Position numbers and translations under genes: made by a program
Notes under the pieces: generated by a model
The model's input: the letters and a program-made list of their open reading frames with translations, nothing else
Told to the model about the DNA's origin: nothing
Database searches by the model: none
From: Perkinsus olseni
Lineage: Eukaryota; Perkinsozoa; Perkinsida
Assembly (NCBI GenBank): GCA_013115125.1
Contig: JABANN010000273.1
Location: 1-44,449, forward strand
Direction: 5' to 3'
DNA length: 44,449 nucleotides
Shown here: piece by piece, positions 1 to 11,138 of the stretch
Layout: every line of letters begins with the position of its first letter
How positions within the stretch are numbered: the first letter of the stretch is position 1

Positions 1-1207
1 TTGGACCTATTTGTTCCTATCTGTCGTCCCACTTCGGACCCTGTGAGTGACCTGTGCAGTGCTACGGTTTTTAACCCTGGCGTGCATAATGGTTCAATCG
101 GAGGAGGCTGTCGTTGATAGCTAGCCGCCAGGGCCATTCGTCACGTACTGGCTACTCTATTCACTGCTAAGCTAGCGTGCATTGCAGGTCAAGAGAGATC
201 TAATCCGTTCATATTGCGGGGGATAGTTGAACATGGCTGCCTGAGGCTCAGGCCCTGAGCTCAAGTAGAGCCGCTCAACTGGCTCGTTACGTGGTGGCTG
301 CTCACTCGTTGTCACTATGAGTTGGAATCCAACTCATAGGATGGCTGTCCGAGCCTCCTGGAGTGACGCTGCTCGGGAAACATGCAGAAGAGCCATGCGA
401 GCTGTTACCGGCAGCGCTGAGTGCAGCATCTGGTATCCTCCCTCCACTGATGCTAGGAGTAGACTCGTGGCACACCAGATAGACGAGTCCTCGAAAGCTC
501 GGACTTGATGGCGGGCTGTGGTCGACAGGGCGATATCAGGACGATGCAAGATGGGCTATGTCACATTTTCACGATTGACCATGAGCGCCCCGGGGTGGAA
601 AATACACCAAAATTTTTTTGTTCGATGATTCGATCGGTGACATGTTTAAACGATATAACAATGTTAGGAGAGCTCATAGCCAAAATTTCAGGTCCATATG
701 AGCTCTAGGGAAGAAGTTGTGCCGGTGACATGAAACTGTCTCTTTAGATTGCGCGTGCTGTACAGCGCTTGGGGTTGGAGAGCAGCTCCTCGTGTCGAGA
801 AAGCCGTACACGGCATCCTGCGAGGCTTGCAAGCAACCACACCACGAAGTATCCCGCAGGCTCTCGCAAGGTTCCTGATTTCTCTCTTCCTCGAACTCTT
901 TGCATCCGTTACTCGTATAACTCTATTGTAGCAATCCAGTTATTGCTAACTGTCATGTCTGTATAACTGTCAACTTGTTGTTGTCTTCAACGATGTCCTT
1001 CGATCATGTGTGAGTACTCGACGATGAGATATGGTGATTGCACGATTCAAGCCTCTCGCTGGACACATCGACAACCTGTCTGCGACATGGTCAGCTAGTC
1101 TTCAACCTTCTACCAGTCGACAAGCCCTACGACCTACAACTCCAATAAACCCAACACTATCGCATCAACAACAGCTAACGAACAACGGTCCTTCATGGGA
1201 CGGCACA
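1..1207. other. Left flank without a recognised gene
   Basis: Open frames here are at most about 70 codons on either strand and match no family I recognise. Some could be exons of a gene running off the left edge, but I cannot chain them. The only clear structure is the short perfect inverted repeat at 315-339. Confidence 0.5.
315..339. repeat. Perfect inverted repeat, 12-nt arms, one-base centre
   Basis: The left arm CTATGAGTTGGA (315-326) and the right arm TCCAACTCATAG (328-339) are exact reverse complements around a single A. The right arm ends in TAG, as a splice acceptor might, but no gene model is available here. The one-base-centre design recurs in introns elsewhere in the window. Confidence 0.9.
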
Positions 1208-3258
1208 TCATTCGGCTTCGGAATGCGGGGTGGCCTCTAATGCCGTATCATCTCCGCCTGGCAGCTTGATCTCTAGAATCGATCGGCCGCATCTCTCCTC
1301 GTGCTCAATCGCGCTCTCATCGTCCTCCTCCTCTTCACTCTCCTCCTCCTCCTCCGAAGACGACGAACTCGTGCCGCTGCTGAGTCCCGAATCGTCGTCT
1401 GACACCTCTTCCAGAGCAGGTAATCTGAAGAAAAATCAAGGGCGACTCATAAAGTCGATGCAGACTTTCAAGCTTGCCATCTTTACGTCAGTCTAACCTC
1501 TTTCTTGGGCGCCGCAGTCATCATGGCTTCTTCCATCTGAGCCCCAAAGATGCCCTGGGAAGCCCTCCGCTTAGCACCGACAGCAGCAGTGCTTCTGAAA
1601 GCGAAAGAAGTACTTAGCTTCGGAGATCTTGGCATAGGAAAGTGTTACAGAACGTCAGTGTGCTCATTCGCTGCGGAAGCTCTGCGCATGCGTGCAACTA
1701 TATTCTGTCGGTCTTTCGAATCCGTTGACACGACCATATTCCTCTGCGTGATTTTACCGAAACCTGAAAACCTCAGCTCGAGTCAAAGTGCACAAGATTC
1801 TCAACAGCTCACAGCTGGCGTCGCTGCTTTTCCTCGACATGCTTTCATCCATGGCTCTCGGAACGAGCATTCTTGCCTTCTTTAGCGTCGCATTAGCTGC
1901 ATCATTGAGACCGGCAAAATTCTTGTCGACCAGGTTTCTCATCAGCAGGCTGAACTCGCCAAAGTCGATCGCGAGACTGTCGTTCTCGTCGACTTCTCGA
2001 ATCATGACAACCAATTCTTGCATCTGCGCTCGGTTCAACTTAAGTCCCAGTGTCTCGAACAGTCTCTTCATCTGTTGCAGTGGAACCTCTCCCGTGCCAC
2101 TTTCGTCCAAAGAATCGAATACCGTTTTGAAGCCTTGGAGTTCATCATCAGTGAAATTAGCCCGGGCGATGAGCTCGCGCTCACGTCTCCTAGAAGCTTC
2201 AAGTTCATCATCGACGATGTAGCGAACGACGTGAAGGAAAGTGTGGAAGTCAAGGACGGTATTTTGGGAAGGCTCGCGACCGTCTCCGCCCCCTCCTCCC
2301 TCCATGGACGTCACCACACCTTGCACCCATTTGATCACGCGAGCACGATCCTCGTCAGTGAGAGGCTCTCTGCCGATGGCGCGTAAGCAGTTCCACAGGT
2401 CCCCTCCACGCAGGCCCTTCTGCTGAGCCCCGTTTCGGGTGCTTGCTTGTCCCGAGTACTTGTCGAACGTCTCCTTGAACCAAACTAAATCCTCTTCGCT
2501 GAACCCAGCGTTCTCGTTGAAGAGAGAGTCTTCGATATAGCGGTAAAGCTTCATGAATTTCACGAATTTGGCGAAGTTCATGCGGCCCTCTTCATCAGGT
2601 TTGATATCATCCTGTTTTATGCACGTTTTCATGATCCGCTTTGACGGGTTCTTCCCCAGCCAATAAAGGCAGTCCGGGATGTCTCTCACGCCGATGGTGT
2701 CATGGTAGTCAGCGTGCTTGATGAAACACGAGGAGAAGTCGTTCAGAGTGCCTTCTCCAAAGACTCGTTCGATCTCCTCTAACACTCCAGGCTGACTGAT
2801 AGGCTCGCACTCCATCGACGCACGCAAGTGCGATAAACCTGATCCCGAAGAAGTCCGGAATCACTCGGGAATAGCGAGACGCACAGATGGCAGGGGTACT
2901 ACCCGATATTGACAATGAGCGGCTAAAGACCACTCCCTACCTCCCTCGGCACTGGCTTTCCTCGCCTGTGCTTCTCGTAGTATGGACGTGCGCCTCTGCA
3001 CGACTTGTTTCTTGAAGTCCTCGACCCACTCGTTCGTGAGCTCCGGAACCACGTCGCCCTGAAGGCCAACAAACAGTGTCACCGCAAGCCCTCCCTAGCT
3101 GGGCGGCAAGATAGCGAAGGACGCCCAGATCGCATCGATAACAGTGAAATCATCATCGTTCTCACCGTCCAAATGTCTTTATTCGGACTTTTTTCAATCA
3201 GCGAGCCCATGATGCCTCGAACCCAACTATCAACTTCGGAAGTTAAGGTATCGGTCAT
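1208..3258 (-). CDS. Multi-EF-hand calcium-binding protein with acidic Ser/Glu tail
   Basis: The proposed start is the ATG at 3258-3256 (MTDTLTSEVDSW), followed by short exons and then a long exon from about 2833 to 1820. That exon holds EF-hand-like units: a degenerate one near 2600, one starting FSEEDLVWFKETFDKYSG near 2490, and a calmodulin-like C-terminal pair near 2150-1930. The last loop, starting at DENDSLAI, has the acidic and polar ligands and a final Glu; its partner loop, at DESGTG, ends in Gln. Two small exons (about 1776-1675 and 1594-1497) lead to a last exon (1425-1208) rich in Ser and Glu. The role is probably Ca2+ sensing or buffering, perhaps cytoskeletal. This is inferred from the domains only, and the family member is not identified. 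Only about 106 bp separates its start from the stop of the next gene on the same strand. Confidence 0.8.
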
Positions 3259-3364
3259 ACGATGAACCTCTCTCCTGAACGACAGTTCCTCCCGCCCTCC
3301 CCACTGTCAAGAGAACGCAAACAGATCAGCAGTATGGGAAAGCCACGGAAAAGGACGACAGGCT

Positions 3365-5039
3365 TCACACAAAAACGACTGAACTCTGGCTCAGTCGAAG
3401 TAATACGATTTTAATTATATCGCCGTTGAAAGCACTCGCTAATAATAATGACGAGAAGGCGCGACATATGGCGTCCAGGAACGAGAGTAGCCGTCCGGGC
3501 CCTTGCCATATCGTCGCCACCTGCAGGCAATTTCCAGCACGACCGGACTTTCGGCAGCCGTACATGGTGTAGAGTGCAGCTCCAACCAAGATGACCACGA
3601 CGAGAACTGCGATGGCCGCGGTAGAGCCTTCACTGGCATCCGAGGGGGAATCCTAGGAAACACGAGTTGCTCGAGCGAGGAAACTGACGGCTCACGTTGG
3701 CTTCAACAAATACCTTCCTGACGCTGCAAAATCTGACGGAAAACCGAAGTCTCTTGGAGAGTACTGCGCGGTCGCTCACGCTCCAGCCTGGTCGTTCTCC
3801 CAGCCCGCTTGGCAGATGCACACTCCGAACTCGGCAGACCACCTGCCATGTTCTCCGCAACTAGTTGTACCTGGAAAGAAAAAAACCGCAGCAGCGGATC
3901 GAACCCCGGTGCCTACCCAAACTGGGCGCTACACGATTTCTTTCGTCCTCATCTTCTACTATAACAGGCTGGAAGGAGATGGTACTACTCCCTGTAGTGG
4001 CGGAAGCTTCCGTCCGGTCCAGAGTGCTTGAATTAGGCATAGAATTAGTTGTGCTTGTAGCTGATCGGGCGGTGGAGACGGTCGTACTCAGTTGCACGGG
4101 GATGGTGGGTGGCGGGGAATTAGTAATATCCTCGGGTCCCCTCTCATTCGCCTCTAGAACTCTCGGGAAGATCTTCAAGGTGGCTGTGCACGGCCCCTCT
4201 CGCCTACCGACAAGAGCAGGTGCCTACCGACCGACCTCAGTCGGGAACTACTCTCCAGTCGGTCCTGTGACGTTGAAGACATCCTTCTTGCAGAAACACA
4301 TTTGAAAAATCGCGTACCAGATGTACTTGCACCAGCTAGGCCTCGACACGTGGACTGAAAACGGCGCCTCCCGGTAATACGGTAGGAGCACGGAGACCTA
4401 CAGACCAGGGCGGGACCGTGCGGTGGGTGGAAGTACACGTACGGTCTCTTGCGGATGAACCTGGGAGAATGTCGGAGACGCCTCCAACGGCCGCGGCCTC
4501 ACAGCAAGTTCCCTGAGGAGATGTTGACAACTGAACTCTTTTTAGCGGCTGCAAGATCGTGCACGTCAACGACATCTGCGAGTGAAAGCTCGGGACACCC
4601 ACGGCAGGCCTTGAGTGCTTACAATAGCTGTCTTCGAGGCTTCTGTTGTAACTATGGCCTCGAGTCCACAACGCGCAGAACCTACAAGGGACGATGCATC
4701 GCATGGTAGAAGCAGAGCAGGACCTACTGGATGGTACCATAACTCGCATTCCTCACGGCGACTGATGCCCAGCCGTCATCGCAGCGGCAAGCCTTGTACG
4801 TGAACTCTTCGATTTGGACGTGCGGTGGGATGCTGGCGACCCACTCCACGTTAAATCGTCCTCGGCCGTCACAGAAGGTGTGCACTGGAACGTAATCGAT
4901 GGGCCCTGAGATGATTGGGCATCAGGACAGTTCTGACAGAACGCCGTTGGTTGGACTCACTGAGGCCATCATCTTCGCCCACGCAAACGATAGTAGCAAC
5001 AGCTGCTACGGCGACGAGCGTGATGAAATTGATAGACAT
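3365..5039 (-). CDS. Type I membrane protein, single cysteine-rich module plus EGF-like motif
   Basis: The start at 5039 gives MSINFITLVAVAAVATIVC, a good signal peptide, followed by an intron. The next exons spell one cysteine-rich module: FCDGRGRF, then CRCDDGWAS, then RFCALW, then a segment ending PPHGPALV, then FQMCFCKKD. These match in order the module repeated four times in the gene at 38.6-43.0 kb. A Ser/Thr-rich stretch (about 4130-3960) and an EGF-like motif (SCGEHGRW, then VCICQAGW, about 3865-3790) follow. A membrane span near 3620-3560 (IAVLVVVILVGAALY) is followed by a short tail ending at 3365. I infer a secretory-pathway surface receptor or adhesin; the module itself matches no family I can name. 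The intron at 3871-3934 carries a tRNA-like core. Confidence 0.75.
3871..3934 (-). other. 64-nt intron made largely of tRNA-like sequence
   Basis: This proposed GT-AG intron separates the Ser/Thr-rich region from the EGF-like exon. On the coding strand it begins GTGTAGCGCCCAGTTTGG, which resembles a tRNA D-arm/A-box. It continues to GGGGTTCGATCC, a near-perfect B-box core whose T-arm could form about 4 of 5 pairs, and then to a T7 run that could end Pol III transcription. There is no room for an anticodon arm, so it is a remnant or mimic rather than a working tRNA gene. Confidence 0.6.
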
Positions 5040-5797
5040 AACAACTGCAAATGAACAGAAGCAAACCTGCGCGGGAGCGGGTGCAAAAGGACGACCGAGA
5101 GCAACCCGGAGAGGAGATAAGATTCTGTCCAGTTGAGAATGGCGGCATAGCGAAGGACGAAGCCGTCGACCGTTAGATTCCTCCCTCTGATTCGGCGATC
5201 GAGAGTGGCTGCATGACTGTACGATGGCCTCAGTCCAGAGAGAGGTTCATCGCTGAGGACAGTTGGTCAATGGGCTGCCAACCTCGGGCGCCCCTCTCGG
5301 GTGACCCTCGTCCATCGAACACGAATGCTCTCCCACGACAGATGGGAGCTTCGCTTAAGGCCATTACGACCGAAACGATGTGCCGAAAATTCAAACAGAC
5401 AACTGCTGATTTCGTGAGCGCGTGAGAGGGCTGAGCCTTCTTCGATGAGCATCGGCCCAAACACCGCGGAGCCGCTTCGAAAATCCTAACTGCCCATCGG
5501 GAATTGCGCGCTTCCGTCTCGGGCGGTAAAGAGGAAGACTGCAGCGAAAATGGAAGCGACCCAGCTCCACCAACGCTGGCCAGAGCTTGACAACTGCGCA
5601 CAAAAGGGACGTCTCATGTAGAGGCGTAACAGAGAGAACTGTGCGAAGGGATTCTTGAGTCCAAACCGGTTAATGCTCGAACGTGAAAATATTAGGGCGA
5701 GCGCGATTGATTATGCGCAGGGGGCGGCGGAGCGAAGCGCGTTTTTTCGCAAGCCGAAAATGATGCAAGTCACCTCAGAAGTTTACAATTAGGCGGG
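5040..5797. other. Divergent spacer, probable shared promoter region
   Basis: This lies between the start of the membrane-protein gene (minus) and the start of the next gene (plus). The longest open frame (minus, 5230-5601) has no recognisable domain and overlaps other open frames. A copy of GCGGAGCGAAGC sits at 5727-5738, about 60 bp before the downstream ATG. No TATA box or other known promoter element was recognised. Confidence 0.45.
5727..5738 (+). repeat. Dispersed 12-mer GCGGAGCGAAGC, copy 1
   Basis: This exact 12-mer also occurs in four dynein introns. This copy is the only one outside a recognised gene body, though it could lie in a 5' UTR intron of the gene at 5798. Confidence 0.85.
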
Positions 5798-7874
5798 ATG
5801 GCGGCTGCTGTCGAGGGCCAGCCTCCTCCTCCTCGTCCCCTGCCTTGGCCCGAAGGGACCTGTGTCTTCATCCTGGAGATGCCTCACAGGGTGGATCTGT
5901 CGGGTATCTTTGCGACGACAATCGTAAGTTAACCTCAAGCTGACCTTGCCAAGAAAGTTTCCTCAGTGCCGTGACGGCTTCCGAGTGCTCGTCATGACCA
6001 GCCATGGGGAGCTCTATTCAGTATCAGAATCTTATCTCCAACCCCTACCATGGGTAAAGGGAATGCGGGTCACTTTGGCAGGCCTTGCTAAAGCACCACA
6101 GAGGAACGGCCAAGTACGTGTCCGCCGCTGCCGCTGTGTAGGCCTTCGATCAGTGAACCCTTCAGGTCGGATGGCTGGTTGGTGAGAAGGATGGGCGATG
6201 GGTTATCGAAGTGATCGGTCAGGGCGGGACGAGTCTGTCCTTGGCCAGCGTGCGTCCTCATAACATAGTGTACGTCGCCTGGTGTAAAGGAGTAGATTGA
6301 TTTTTCTATTCATCAGATATACTCCCTCCCCTCGAGTCGGGGACGCCTCCCAACGCATGCCCCAGCCGATGCCAGCTACGCGGAATCAGTACCCAGGGGG
6401 AGGTGTGGAAACCCCGCCTACTCAGCCCCCTCCTCCCCCACTTCCTCCGACTGCGAGTCCGCAGTTCGTCGGCGCTGCGGCTGACTGCATCGATCAAACC
6501 TTACCAGTGTCTCGGCGAATGCCGGCGTTACTCACCCTCATCAACCTCAGCGGCAAATTCGCCGCCAAGTGTGTTTGCACTATGGCCTCCTTGCACATGG
6601 GTAAGCGCCGGGTCAAACGACCTTCTCTGTAATCCGACGACTTGTGCGCTATAAGCAAGATACGTCTTGGCAGTGTCAATAGTAATTTCTGAGTGTGATC
6701 ACGAGGCTTTGTCATTTCCGCAGATCCACGCTTCCCGGGTATGGGACTCCAAAGTTCTGTGGGAGATGCAATACAACTGTCAGATTGGATAACGGGGGGC
6801 TTCAACGATGCTATGGTCGGTTGCCCTTCGCCATTTCCCACGGCTCAACGCTCGCTCAGGTACGACTGCCCCCGGGCTACGATCGAGACTCGGCTAATGA
6901 GGGTAAACTGAACCAGTGCAAGGCGATAGCGAGAGAGCGAACAACAGCTGATCAGTTGCTTTGGGTAATTGATAGGAATTATGCACAGTTGGGTTCTTGT
7001 ATTGTTTTACTAGCAAAAGACGATCGTCCCTCATCGGTTTAAACCTTTTCAGCGCTGCGCTCTTGCGTTGACTAGTGGAACCTTCGCGAGGCTGGTGAGG
7101 TTTTGGCGTGCTAACGAACTATCCGATAGAGGACCAGAAGTACCAGCTCTAATGTAGACCGTCGACATGCGGATGCCGATTCACCTTGCGCGTGTCTCGG
7201 TCATGCAAATCCTGCTCCGATGCACACGACTCACCCTAAACTCGTCGAACTCGACTCGTCCCGCCCTGCCGATGATAGCTGTGGCTATTGGACTACGTGG
7301 CAACAGCAACCCTGATGCAGGCGGACGTCGGTGTTTCTCGGGCGTCCGGAACGAAGGTTTTGAGTGTACTGTCGAGTTTGCGGATAGACGAGCCTCTGTG
7401 GCGGAGATGCTCTCGTGCATTCCACCGTTTGGTAATGCCAGGCTAATCGGTGTGTGACATCATCCGCTCCGACTGGCCACGGCTGGAGCCTATTCAAAGT
7501 GCTTGTCGTTTCCGAACTCTCAGTCTGACGGAGACTGGTCGGGTACCGGGTCCACTGTGTTTTGGGAAAAGTTTGGTCGGATAGTAGTCCCACGCGAAGC
7601 ACTTGAGTATATTTTATCTTGCATTTTATGCTTGTGGAGCTGCAACTAGGAGATGATCTCCTAGTTGCAGCTCCACAAGCGATCTTCTGGAGAGCGGAGA
7701 TTTTCAGCAGTGATCGACTGCGGCTGATCGACGAGAGTGAAATTCACAAGGAAGTGGGGGAATTCTGCTCCCGCACAGAGAAGATGTCTGATTGTGTGGT
7801 AAGCCGTGGGAGTATCTTCCGCGCGAATGAAGCTGGTGACACTTCAGGAGGTTGGTGTAGATACTTCTGATTAA
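5798..7874 (+). CDS. Unrecognised multi-exon protein
   Basis: Proposed exons are 5798-5923, 5967-6113, 6166-6269, 6317-6600, 6724-6902, 7053-7094, 7130 to about 7243, 7279-7431, 7524-7606, 7708-7798 and 7848-7874, joining in frame and ending TAA. Only the donor of the intron ending at 7278 is unclear; the best site found, GTCGAA, is weak. Introns run from 35 to 150 nt; the 35-nt one holds TGCTAAC, a good branch site. The second and third exons make a unit of the form VTLAGL...NGQVGWLVGEKDGRWVIEV...VRPHNIV. This resembles a short motif common in alveolate ankyrin and MYND proteins, from memory and unverified. A Pro-rich region follows, then a helical stretch (LSSLRIDEPLWRRCSRAF). The molecular function is unknown. 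Confidence 0.7.
7630..7680. repeat. Perfect 51-bp palindrome in an intron, 25-nt arms
   Basis: The arms at 7630-7654 and 7656-7680 are exact reverse complements around a single G at 7655, and pairing stops abruptly beyond both ends. It lies near the middle of the proposed intron 7607-7707. The size and one-base centre match the palindrome at 13438-13488 in another gene, although the sequences differ. Confidence 0.95.
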
Positions 7875-8603
7875 TCGTTGTTGTTGGTTGTCTGGTGCTC
7901 ATCAGACTTCGACAAGTTTTTCGCCCTTCCCAGCTCAATCGCTCGATGTGGAGGTAGGACTACAGTAGAGTTTGTCTTCAACGAAGAAACCACCACAATG
8001 CGGTGTCGTTGTTCGCACATTGCCTGCAACGATATCTCAAGGTGAGGCTGAGGGGGGATTTGGACTGTAATCGTTGTTAAACACTCTCGGTCCTGATAGA
8101 TGCCCGCTGACCGGAGTGTGTTGAGTCACAGTCTGGGGCTCTGTCCACACCGACCACCGCCATGTGGTTCGATTCGGCTGGCAGCTCATCGTGAGCTGGT
8201 TTAGTGTTATTGGCTGTCGCGAGCAGCTCGTGACAACGCGAATGATGTCTCGGCTTCCCTCAATGGGTGAGGGAAGTCGTTTGCCCGGGTCCCGATAAAG
8301 AGTTCGAGTCGAACTTGTCAAGTCTATTCGGAAGGTACGTTGGACACGCGCTCATCATCTCCGCCCGATAAGTGTAAGAATTGGGCCCCACTACAGCAAA
8401 GACAATGACGAACACTCACATCACATCCGGATCACATTAACATCACATCACATAAACATGATAATCATATTAGTATTGTTTTATGATAAACATGACATCA
8501 CCGCTTCGTGTAAAGCTCTATGATGATTAAAAGCTCATAAAATCCGAGAGCGCGACGTACACCTCAGCATAATATTCCCTGAGAGAAGGTGGTAGCAATT
8601 CTG
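7875..8603. other. Convergent spacer between two 3' ends
   Basis: No gene was recognised. A 9-bp stem with a 5-nt loop lies at 8254-8276 (CTTCCCTCA pairs with TGAGGGAAG). An ATCACAT-rich stretch runs from about 8418 to 8455. Both could belong to 3' untranslated regions. Confidence 0.45.
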
Positions 8604-10790
8604 TCAGCTTCCCGAGACGTGTCGGTACTTGAAATCAGAATACTGCCTTTTGTTCTTCGGCGATGACCACGTGGCATGGGAGGCCCCGGGGATCTGCTGA
8701 GAATCAGAATGACGAAAGAAGATGCGCGCGCTCGCACTGACCGTGATAACAGGTGAGCGTGGCCGCGATTTGGCTACAGTAAGACTAGACCACGGGTCGA
8801 CCTCGACATTAACGGAGATAATCCCCTTCGCGTCGTTCATACCCTTCCCGCCGTAATTGCGATTAACGGAAGTGCTTGTTTCGCGTACCTGGACCATGGT
8901 GATCCAGGAAACGTGTGCTTATCGTGCTAAACGGTCGAGCGCTTCAGGCACCGTTTCGGAGTGGTGTTCGACCATGGTGTCTTACCTCCTCCTCCTCCTC
9001 GGTAATACCGAAGGCGTCTCTGCACATTGAAAAGAAGAATTCCGAGGATTTGTCGAAGCGAACCCAAGGGCAGTTGCTGCCGAAGTCACAGGTCTCGAAA
9101 GTGGGGTATTGGTGACACTTGAGGAACCAATGCAGCTTCTCGGGGTCATTATTGGTTGGGTCCCTAGCCCAGAAGGACCACTCGACCTATCGCCATGAAC
9201 GATCGGATTATATCGGGCCAACTCTAGCTCCACACTTTTGAATGATCTCCCTCCTAGTGAGCTCCCTGGTGCCGTCATTCGACAGTCTCGCCTTCCTTAT
9301 TGTGGCCAGCGCAGTCAGCCAATGAGGGCCTTGGCTGTAAGCCAACGAACATCGCATCCACACACTAGAAGATCAGCTTCACCTCTTCCGCGACTGCGTC
9401 TTGATCCTCGCACCCACAGCGGTCATCTTAGAACAAATCTTGGCAACATTGCAATAAGGCGATGTGCATCCGGGATCGTTTTCCTCCATGTTGAAGCCCA
9501 GAAGTCCCTTTGACGACCTGACAAGGGAAAGAGTTGCCCTGCTTCCGCAAATCTCACTCTGGTTAGCATTCGCCTCTCTTCCCGGTGTTCTGCGGCGTCT
9601 TACCACATCCACCAATCCTCGAAGTCTTTCAGATGATTCTTACGGAGTCCGAATACTTCCTCGAGTTCGGCCCTGCCTGTACGACTCCTAATACGCTTCC
9701 CCACGACATCATGAGCCCTGGTGACCTACCAGAGGACAATGGTACGACATCCTCGTCTATTCACGAGACCAGAGTTGGACAGTTTACAGACCTGCCCCCC
9801 CCATGGATCAACCCTGACGTACAGCTTCGAGGCACTCCTTGCTGCCACCGATCTTCTCGTTCTCGAAAGCAGCCGCGACGAGGTCGTTGTAACTACCAGA
9901 CCAGCCCCTGTGTCAATGGACGGTACTCCTCACTAGCATCACGCACTCCTTGTTCTCAATCACGCTCTTCACCGGAGTGGAGGAGCTGACTGCCGCGTTG
10001 ATGGTGTGTCGGTGACCCATGGCGCCCCAAGCGGCAATTCTCTGAGGATGAAACGCGCATGAGTTCCCTCTGGGCACCACCACGACAGTTGTGATATCAC
10101 CCTGAGCATACCAAGATCCAAGTCTTGCTGGCTTACCCCAGTGTGGTCATGTCCAAAGAGCGCGATTTTGGCCAATTCTTTCGTCCCGTCCGCTATGACG
10201 CCAGAGAAAAATCTGAGACATGCACCAACCTGTCGATGTCGCCGATCATCTGATAGTAAGTGTAGAGCTCCTTGAGATTAGCAGAAGTAGAATTATCTTT
10301 GACTGGCAGACTACTCCCGGAGAACCGGAGGATGTCACTGCAGCACTGCTGCTCCTCGCAGTGGGAAGCCGAGAATCAACGACTCAGAGTCCCTCGGCAG
10401 GGCCATCAGTATACAGACTGAGAGCTGCACTCATCTCGTTTCCACGAATACCGGGATGGCATCCAGCCCAGAAGCAGAGTACATCATCTCGGCCTCCACG
10501 TATTCTGGGTCAGCACTTTTCATATTCGAGTTCCCGACGAAGATACGCTGAAGATTGGATTCACTCTAGGAGACGATCGATGGCATCGTACGGAAGGCCC
10601 CCAGCCTGTTTTTGAGACGAAATGCTCCGTGTAGTAATAATTCTGGCAGAACCTTTCACTTCTCGGACCTGAACACGCCATCGATATTTCGTGTGGGGTT
10701 TATCATCCCACTCCGGTACTGGCCGAGTAAATACTTTCACCGATGTGCTTGGGGGCCTAGTGCGCAGGTATACATAACACACTCTAGCCG
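8604..10790 (-). CDS. Peptidase S28-like protein with Ser-to-Asp change at the nucleophile
   Basis: Exons in order resemble the S28 serine carboxypeptidase family (lysosomal Pro-X carboxypeptidase, thymus-specific protease). They include FCQNYYYTEHF...GWGP near 10680, DAIPVFVETR then SGSSLPVKDN (about 10460-10300), YTYYQMIGDIDR (about 10270-10240), ELAKIALFGHDHTG (10179-10138) and INAAVSSSTPVKSV (about 9995-9955). A region starting KIGGSKECLEAV follows near 9850, then a Cys-rich exon holding FETCDFGSNCPWVRF and FSMCRDAFGI (9155-8990), then VNVEVDPWSSL (about 8810-8780) and IPGASHATWSS (about 8690-8660). The family elbow is G-G-S-Y-P-G. Here the ungapped equivalent is G-H-D-H-T-G, so the catalytic Ser is Asp, while the Asp of DPW and the late His remain. 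It is probably lysosomal or secreted and perhaps a pseudoprotease. The start codon and signal peptide are not located, and the 10790 boundary is approximate. Confidence 0.7.
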
Positions 10791-11138
10791 TGTGATCACT
10801 GCTTCATCATACTAGCGGACCGCTGTCCCATCTGTTCTTCAGTGACGCTACAGTTGGCTATGCTGACATCCCCTGAACTGGAGCTGCGTGTAGGTCTTCA
10901 CCCGAAAAGAGAGACACCCGCCTTGATTTTGCGCCTGCGCTTCCAACTATATAGACGGCGCAATTCACCAAAGTGAACTCGCACGGACGAGACTCTTCTG
11001 TCTGTCAGCGGCTGAGTAGTTATACACCACGAGTGTCCGGTGGTGTATTCGCCAACGGCTCGCTGTGTCGTACTTATAGAAAACTCAAAGCCGCCTCTCC
11101 ATTGACACGGTAGACGTACGGGGGCACTCATGCGTGGG

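Noticed and set aside
1550-2386. Plus-strand open frames opposite the EF-hand gene
   Set aside because: The minus strand has clear EF-hand loops over the same bases; the plus-strand frames have no domain signal.
5230-5601. 123-codon minus-strand frame upstream of the membrane-protein start
   Set aside because: The signal peptide at 5039 gives a good start downstream, and this frame has no domain or splice link to it that I can support.
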